Source: JACPTG01 sp964504135 | Lineage (GTDB): Archaea > Nanobdellota > Nanobdellia > Woesearchaeales > UBA10216 | DNA length: 12,534 bases | NCBI GenBank assembly: GCA_964504135.1 | Contig: CAZDCW010000038.1 | Location: 1-12,534 of the forward strand | Direction: 5' to 3' | In this document: positions 5,968-9,697 of the stretch, in pieces | Position numbering within the stretch: the stretch's first letter is position 1 | How the letters are laid out: each line of letters opens with the position of its first letter | Made by a program: the position numbers and the translations under genes | Notes under the pieces: model-generated | What the model saw: only the letters and a program-made list of their open reading frames with translations | Database searches by the model: none | Told to the model about the DNA's origin: nothing

Positions 5968-8431
5968 CCTACGCTTCCTGCCATTTCAAGCCTTATCAGC
6001 CTGTTGAGTTCCACAGCATATTCCATTGGCAGTTCTTTGGTGAACTGTTCCACAAATCCAAGCACTATCATTGCGATTGCCTGCTGCTCGGTCAGTCCGC
6101 GGCTCATCAGGTAGAATATCTTGTCCTCGCCGATTTTTCCGACAGTTGCCTCATGGGTTATGGTTGTGTCCTGCTCCTCGATTTTCATGTACGGATATGT
6201 GTCTGACCTTGATGCCTCATCCAGTATTAACGCGTCGCATCTCACGTTTGACTTTACGCCTGTCGCTCCCTTCTCAACNNNNNNNNNNTGTATGAGGTCC
6301 TTCCCCCGCCTTTGCTTATCGACTTTGAGATTATTGTTGATGTGGTGTCCGGAGCAAAATGAAGCGCCTTTCCGCCAGCATCCTGGTGCTGGCCCTTGCC
6401 AGCGAACGCGACGGACAGTATGTCTGCCTTCGCGTTTCTTCCGAGTAGGTAAACGCTCGGGTACTTCATCGTCGCTGAACTGCCCAAATTCCCGTCAATC
6501 CACTCGACAAATGCATGCTCATAGGCGAATGCCCTTTTTGTTACAAGGTTGTACACATTGCTTGACCAGTTCTGTATGGTGGTGTACCTGATTTTGGAAT
6601 TTTTCATTGCGATGAGCTCAACCACGGCCGCATGCAGTGAATTGGTTGAATATACAGGGGCTGTGCAGTTATGGACGGCAAAGCCCATCGCAAGATATGC
6701 ATTAGGAGCTTCTGAAAGCTCAAAATTATAGACATTTCCTGAAAAGTCAAAGGTGTTTATTTTCCTTATTGGGACAATAAACTTATCCTTTATTAGCTTT
6801 ACATTTATGCTTTTTCTATCCTGGGCGTAAAACAGGGTATACTTTCTTTTGTGAAAAATTACCTTTCCGTCCTGCATTATCTCGTCATAAGGCTCCCTTA
6901 TGTTAATGCAGGCATAAATTCCCTGCCTTGAAAGAAGTTCCTGCATTTGATATGCCAATTGCCTTGAAACAGTGGTGGCCCTTATCCTTATTGGCTTCCC
7001 CAAGCTAATGCTTCCATCTCCCTTATAGTATGAATCGATAAGAAGTTCTTGCCTGTTTGGAGGAAGTTCCATTATTTCCTTGCTTAATTTTTTCAAATCA
7101 GAGTATTTGCCGCAATGCCTTTCGCAAAGCCTTGACAGGCTTTCAGAGTTAACTCCGATTCTAGATTCAGATTTTTCCTCAACAATGGTTTCAAAAGCCC
7201 TCTTTCCAGTAAGTTTTTCGATCAACTTTTTTACAGTGTTCCTTAACTCCACTTCCCTTATATTCAGAGATATCATGACACAATCATATCCATTGTTCTT
7301 GCCTACATGCCCCTCTGCCAGGTAAAATCCCAGAAAGGATAAAAGGTCGTCTGAAATATTTTCATTGTTCTTGGCTACCTTGTTAACCGGGAAAATGATA
7401 AGGTCTCCGTCCTTAAGGTCGCCCGCTGGCACAAACCCTGCCTCGGCAGTAAGCAATTTTTCTTTTTTTATGTCTCCAAGCTTTCTGTTTTTTCTATTTC
7501 CTGCAAGAACAACTTCCCTTTTAATTGCCAGGACTGGGTGCTCTGGCGTGACCTTGAATTTGTTCCCTGATGAAACCGGAACAATCTCAATCATCCTGCC
7601 TTTGTAGGGGCGAACCATTGTTTTTTTGACTTTGGCATCGAATCCATCGCTGTTAATTACCGTCTGGCCTTCCCTGACTGAACTTATTTCCACCATCCCT
7701 TCCCCTGTGCTGACGAGCTCGCCTTCAGGAAGGCAACCTTCCACGTACGTCACAGACGCCCCCTCATCAGCTATTATAAGCGTCCTTTCAAACTGTCCCA
7801 TGCTCTGGGCGTTTATCCTGAAGTATGCCTGCAGGGGCATTTCCACCTTTACGTTTTTCGGGATATAGATGAAGCTCCCGCCGCTCCATGCTGCGCTGTT
7901 GAGCGCGGCAAACTTGTTGTCGTGGGGGGGAACCACAGTCCCGAAGTGCTGCTTGAACAGGCTTTCATAATCCTTCAGGCCGGTATCGGTGTCGAGGAAC
8001 ACCACTCCCTTCTTCTCAAGGTCTTCCCTGAGCTTGTGGTACACGACTTCTGATTCATACTGCGCGCCTGAGCCGCCAAGGAATTTTCTCTCAGCCTCGG
8101 GTATGCCCAGCTTTTCAAAGGTCTGCTTGATTTTTTCAGGCACATCCTCCCAGTTTGTTGCCTTTCTCTCAGATGGTTTGATGTAGTAGATGATGTCGTC
8201 AAAGTTTATTGCCGAGAGGTCAGCTCCCCACGCAGGCATCTTCTTCCTGTAAAATATGTCAAGCGCTTTCAGCCGGAATTTGAGCATCCATTCTGGCTCG
8301 CCCTTTGTTTCTGATATTTCCCGGATTACCTCTGCTGAGAGCCCTTTCTGCAGCTTTTTTACATAGACTTCAGGGTCCCTGAACCCGTATTTGTCCTCAT
8401 AGTCCAGATTCAATAGGTCTAGTTCTGCCAT
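5964..8431 (-). CDS. sufB: SufB, Fe-S scaffold subunit, interrupted by an intein and an assembly gap
   Basis: The N-extein is residues 1-232, the intein 233-588, and the C-extein begins with C589-TAPVYSTNSLHAA. It runs to RTSY (codon 714), where a 10-N gap follows, and resumes as VEKGATGVKSNVRCDALIL for 104 more residues. The gap probably hides RGLVK, which needs 14 nt rather than 10 and would restore the frame; mature SufB would then be about 467 residues, normal for the family. The Cys of VEGC-TAP corresponds to the proposed sulfur-accepting Cys of E. coli SufB, and the Cys of VRCDAL corresponds to the cluster-interface Cys. SufB forms the scaffold with SufC and SufD. The start is 1 nt after the HTH gene stop and has GGAG 5 nt upstream. 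Confidence 0.95.
6279..6288. other. Assembly gap of 10 N inside sufB
   Basis: A fixed-size 10-N spacer lies between AGG-ACC-TCA-TAC-A and GTT-GAG-AAG on the minus strand. By comparison with the SufB family about five residues (RGLVK) are missing. That equals 14 nt and explains why the frame does not continue across the gap. Confidence 0.95.
6668..7735 (-). other. Full-length SufB (Pps1-type) intein with a LAGLIDADG homing endonuclease
   Basis: The 356-residue intein starts at C233 (CLPEGELV, block A) and ends with H587-N588 (AMGFAVHN, block G), followed by extein C589. Block B is T295-P-E-H298. Block F is the VYNFELSEAPNAYLA run. Between them lie two dodecapeptide (DOD) motifs: LGFYLAEGH with E373 and LLIDSYYKGDGS with D472, so both metal-binding acids are present and the endonuclease may be active. 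All residues for class 1 protein splicing are intact. The insertion point is immediately before the conserved Cys in VEG-CTAP, the same sequence context as mycobacterial SufB inteins. Hand counts of two 60-nt samples give 33-42 % GC inside the intein against 55-57 % in two N-extein samples, consistent with separate origin. Confidence 0.95.
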
Positions 8432-8432
8432 G

Positions 8433-8792
8433 TTATCTCCTGAAGCAGATGTCGCAGCCCTTCTCCACAGAAGGCTCCTGTTCTTTATGCAGGCGGCACA
8501 TCGCCTGCATTACACCCGGCAGCTCTGACAGCCTTATCAGCTCAGCCATTGCCTGGCTGCTGTCTCTGCTTATCCGCGCGGCTGAAGCTGCTATCTGGCC
8601 CATTATCTGCCTGTCAAATGCCACATTGTTGCCTCTTTTTGAGCTCAGGTATTGGGATACTGCCGCTTCTGATACCCCCAGTATTTTTGCTATTTCTTTC
8701 CTCGGCGTGGAATGCGCCAGCATTAAGGCCAGTTCCCTCCTCAACGCCGGAAGCACATACCATACCTGTATCTCCTGTGGAAGCCGCATCAT
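8433..8792 (-). CDS. Cys-rich helix-turn-helix regulator at the head of the suf operon
   Basis: From ATG 8792 the protein has 119 residues; a second ATG follows at 8789 and a TTG lies at 8801, but the TATA box puts transcription start near 8796-8801. The N-terminus MMRLPQEIQVWYVLPALRRE and the helix-turn-helix RKEIAKILGVSEAAVSQYLS (about 31-50) resemble archaeal predicted regulators in which this domain precedes variable sensor tails. After the HTH comes a helical segment (IMGQIAASAARIS...AELIRLSEL), then a tail with C99, H102, C113 and C116 (C-x13-C-x2-C). This could bind a metal or an Fe-S cluster. Its stop is 1 nt before sufB, so it is co-transcribed with the genes it may control. It is not homologous in appearance to bacterial SufR or IscR. 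Confidence 0.85.
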   Translation of the reverse strand: MMRLPQEIQVWYVLPALRRELALMLAHSTPRKEIAKILGVSEAAVSQYLSSKRGNNVAFDRQIMGQIAASAARISRDSSQAMAELIRLSELPGVMQAMCRLHKEQEPSVEKGCDICFRR

Positions 8793-8794
8793 TT

Positions 8795-8808
8795 TTAACA
8801 ATTGTTAA
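8795..8808. promoter_or_regulatory. Perfect 14-bp palindrome on the suf transcription start, candidate operator
   Basis: TTAACAATTGTTAA is an exact inverted repeat. It lies 14-15 nt downstream of the TATA box (8823-8830) and covers the predicted transcription start and the bases just before the ATG at 8792. Bound protein here would block polymerase recruitment, the usual archaeal repression mode. The adjacent HTH gene is the obvious candidate ligand. Confidence 0.55.
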
Positions 8809-8822
8809 GGAATTGGTGGATG

Positions 8823-8830
8823 TATAAAAA
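8823..8830 (-). promoter_or_regulatory. TATA box of the suf operon
   Basis: The minus strand reads TTTTTATA, preceded by GGCAAGC. The spacing predicts transcription from about 8796-8801, leaving a leader of under 10 nt before the ATG at 8792. No further promoter was noticed inside the operon. Confidence 0.6.
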
Positions 8831-8865
8831 GCTTGCCGAAAAGTCTAGTTGTTTAAAGGGACATT

Positions 8866-8979
8866 TTAGCAGCAGTCATCCCTGTACCCGCAGTTTGTGC
8901 AAAAGCAGAGGTCGCCCCTTGCATAGGAGATGAACCTGCCGCATATAGGGCAGTTTTCAGGCTGTATTTCAGCTTCCAT
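8866..8979 (-). CDS. 37-residue Cys-rich zinc-ribbon microprotein
   Basis: ATG to TAA gives 37 residues, beginning MEAEIQPENCPICGRFISYA and ending with RGDLCFCTNCGYRDDCC. C10 and C13 (CPICG) pair with C27 and C30 (CTNCG) to form a classic zinc ribbon of two knuckles; C25 and the final C36-C37 are extra. The size is typical for archaeal stand-alone zinc-ribbon proteins, which are usually of unknown function and may bind nucleic acid or protein partners. A TATA box (TTAATATT, minus, 9001-9008) centred about 25 nt upstream of the ATG implies a leaderless mRNA. The gene ends about 36 nt before the suf TATA box, on the same strand. The zinc ribbon is convincing; any link to Fe-S assembly is only by position. 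Confidence 0.75.
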   Translation of the reverse strand: MEAEIQPENCPICGRFISYARGDLCFCTNCGYRDDCC

Positions 8980-8987
8980 TCTGATTG

Positions 8988-9017
8988 TAAGCTTTCTCAG
9001 AATATTAAGCTTTCTCA
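8988..9017 (-). repeat. 12-bp direct repeat around the zinc-ribbon gene promoter
   Basis: TAAGCTTTCTCA (plus strand) occurs at 8988-8999 and 9006-9017, with an 18-nt period. The TATA element on the minus strand (9001-9008) lies between the copies and overlaps one. It may be a regulator binding site or a local duplication. Confidence 0.55.
9001..9008 (-). promoter_or_regulatory. TATA box of the zinc-ribbon gene
   Basis: The minus strand reads TTAATATT, with its centre about 25 nt upstream of the ATG at 8979, fitting a leaderless transcript. Confidence 0.5.
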
Positions 9018-9090
9018 AAAGCCACTGCATTACAGCGTCCTTGTTTCTTTTGGACAGTCTGGTTCACAGCCTCACCTGTTTGGATGGGAG

Positions 9091-9396
9091 TTGCCTTCCC
9101 TTGAATACGTCCTGGGGCAGTCGCCAGCTCCAGAGCCCGAACAGGCGATTATTGGAACTCCTGTGTGTATTTATCCTATTCAAATGCACGAAGCTATTCA
9201 GCCTGTTTTTAGGGGCCTTTCCTGGATTCTTACAGAAAAGTATTATGCCGAACAGGTTGCCAATTTGCAAAGGCTTTGCGAAATTGGCACAACCCCCGGG
9301 GATGCCTACCGGCTAGAAGCGGCAAGTGCAACATTAGGCGCAGTGCAGGCCGCGAGGATTGCTAAGCCCGATAATATAGAGAATTGCGCTGATTAG
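9091..9396 (+). CDS. Doubtful ORF, possible 5'-truncated gene
   Basis: An open frame ends at TAG 9394-9396 and would give 101 residues from TTG 9091, or 70 from ATG 9184. The translated text (for example EIGTTPGDAYRLEAASATLG followed by AVQAARIA) and its codon choice (CAG, AGG, GCC) look like the neighbouring genes, so it may be real coding sequence. However, I see no ATG or GTG start, no TATA box at the right distance and no recognised family. The frame is open upstream past 8980, which could mean a gene that has lost its 5' end. It also contains a long hairpin (9259-9288). I give it as a possible gene remnant only. Confidence 0.35.
   Translation: MPSLEYVLGQSPAPEPEQAIIGTPVCIYPIQMHEAIQPVFRGLSWILTEKYYAEQVANLQRLCEIGTTPGDAYRLEAASATLGAVQAARIAKPDNIENCAD
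9259..9288. repeat. Strong hairpin inside the doubtful ORF
   Basis: GCCAATTTGCAAA (9259-9271) pairs with TTTGC-G-AAATTGGC (9275-9288): 13 base pairs with one bulged G and a 3-nt loop. It shares the AATT-plus-GC style of the nearby 9381-9510 element. Confidence 0.6.
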
Positions 9397-9510
9397 TGAA
9401 ATTATTGGCGCAATTCTAATCTCGTACCCAAATCACTGCGGTGATTGTGCCCAATTAAGCAACGCTTAATTTGGGAATTGCATGCGAATTTTGCACTAAT
9501 TACCGCAATT
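9381..9510. repeat. ~130-bp nested inverted-repeat element next to the tRNA gene
   Basis: The ends AATTGCG (9382-9388) and CGCAATT (9504-9510) pair; next inside, ATTAGTG (9392-9398) pairs with CACTAAT (9494-9500), AAATT with AATTT, and GCAATTC (9410-9416) with GAATTGC (9475-9481). Within the apex are two more hairpins: AATCAC-TGCG-GTGATT (9431-9446), and CCCAATTAAGC with GCTTAATTTGGG (9450-9475, one bulge). An alternative local stem is GAATTGCGC (9381-9389) with GCGCAATTC (9408-9416). It has no coding capacity. It could be a decayed MITE-like palindrome, a structured RNA, or a bidirectional termination region, since it lies between the ends of the ORF and the tRNA gene. Confidence 0.65.
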
Positions 9511-9521
9511 TACGATATGAA

Positions 9522-9608
9522 TACGGCAGCCGGGAATTGAACCCGGACTAGAAGCTTTTTGCAGCATTGCCTTGGGAAGCTCCTGTCATGCCGTTTGACC
9601 ACTGCCGT
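9522..9608 (-). tRNA. tRNA-Gly(CCC)-like gene with a putative 16-nt intron
   Basis: Reading the minus strand from 9608: acceptor ACGGCAG pairs with CTGCCGT (7 bp), D stem GTCA/TGAC with GG in a 7-nt loop, anticodon stem GGAGC/GCTTC, T stem CCGGG/CCCGG with the invariant TTCAATT loop, and A73 as discriminator. The stretch between the anticodon stem strands is 23 nt, 16 more than a normal loop; removing 9572-9557 (the standard 37/38 position) leaves TTCCCAA with anticodon CCC. A15-T48 can form the Levitt pair. CCA is not encoded. A long variable arm does not explain the extra bases because GGAGC then has no partner. Glycine identity (C35, C36, A73) fits, although an A1-U72 pair is unusual. Confidence 0.8.
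9557..9572 (-). other. Putative tRNA intron
   Basis: These 16 nt (minus strand AGGCAATGCTGCAAAA) follow position 37 of the tRNA. Internal pairing is limited to GCA/TGC; I cannot draw a canonical bulge-helix-bulge, so the exact boundaries are uncertain by a base or so. Confidence 0.55.
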
Positions 9609-9632
9609 ATATGAGTGCAGTTTCTTTGGGTG

Positions 9633-9640
9633 TAATTTAA
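9633..9640 (-). promoter_or_regulatory. TATA box of the tRNA gene
   Basis: The minus strand reads TTAAATTA, about 25-32 nt upstream of the tRNA 5' end at 9608, so transcription would begin close to the mature 5' end. Confidence 0.45.
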
Positions 9641-9666
9641 TTGTTTCTATTGGCAATCCAGACAGA

Positions 9667-9674
9667 TTTATAAA
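9667..9674 (+). promoter_or_regulatory. TATA box of the membrane-anchored hydrolase gene
   Basis: TTTATAAA lies 24-31 nt upstream of ATG 9698, predicting a leaderless or very short leader transcript. Confidence 0.6.
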
Positions 9675-9697
9675 CAAAGATTCCCCCTCCAGTCTGG

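Noticed and set aside
5964..6245. Separate 93-residue gene after sufB
   Set aside because: It is the C-terminus of SufB cut off by the 10-N gap; the residues just after the gap (VEKGATGVKSN) continue into it in the same frame.
8789..8801. TTG 8801 as the start of the HTH regulator
   Set aside because: It lies at or upstream of the predicted transcription start and inside the palindrome; ATG 8792 or 8789 fits better.
9064..9270. 68-residue open frame on the minus strand
   Set aside because: It has a basic, low-complexity composition, lies opposite the more coding-like plus frame, and has no TATA box or Shine-Dalgarno.
8930..9316. 128-residue open frame on the plus strand
   Set aside because: It runs antisense through the zinc-ribbon gene, has a hydrophobic but irregular composition, and competes with the better-looking frame ending at 9396.
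9522..9608. Type II tRNA (Leu/Ser) with a long variable arm
   Set aside because: With the loop TTCCCAA followed directly by GGCAA, the anticodon stem GGAGC has no partner; pairing with GCTTC after a 16-nt insertion works at all five positions (one G-U).
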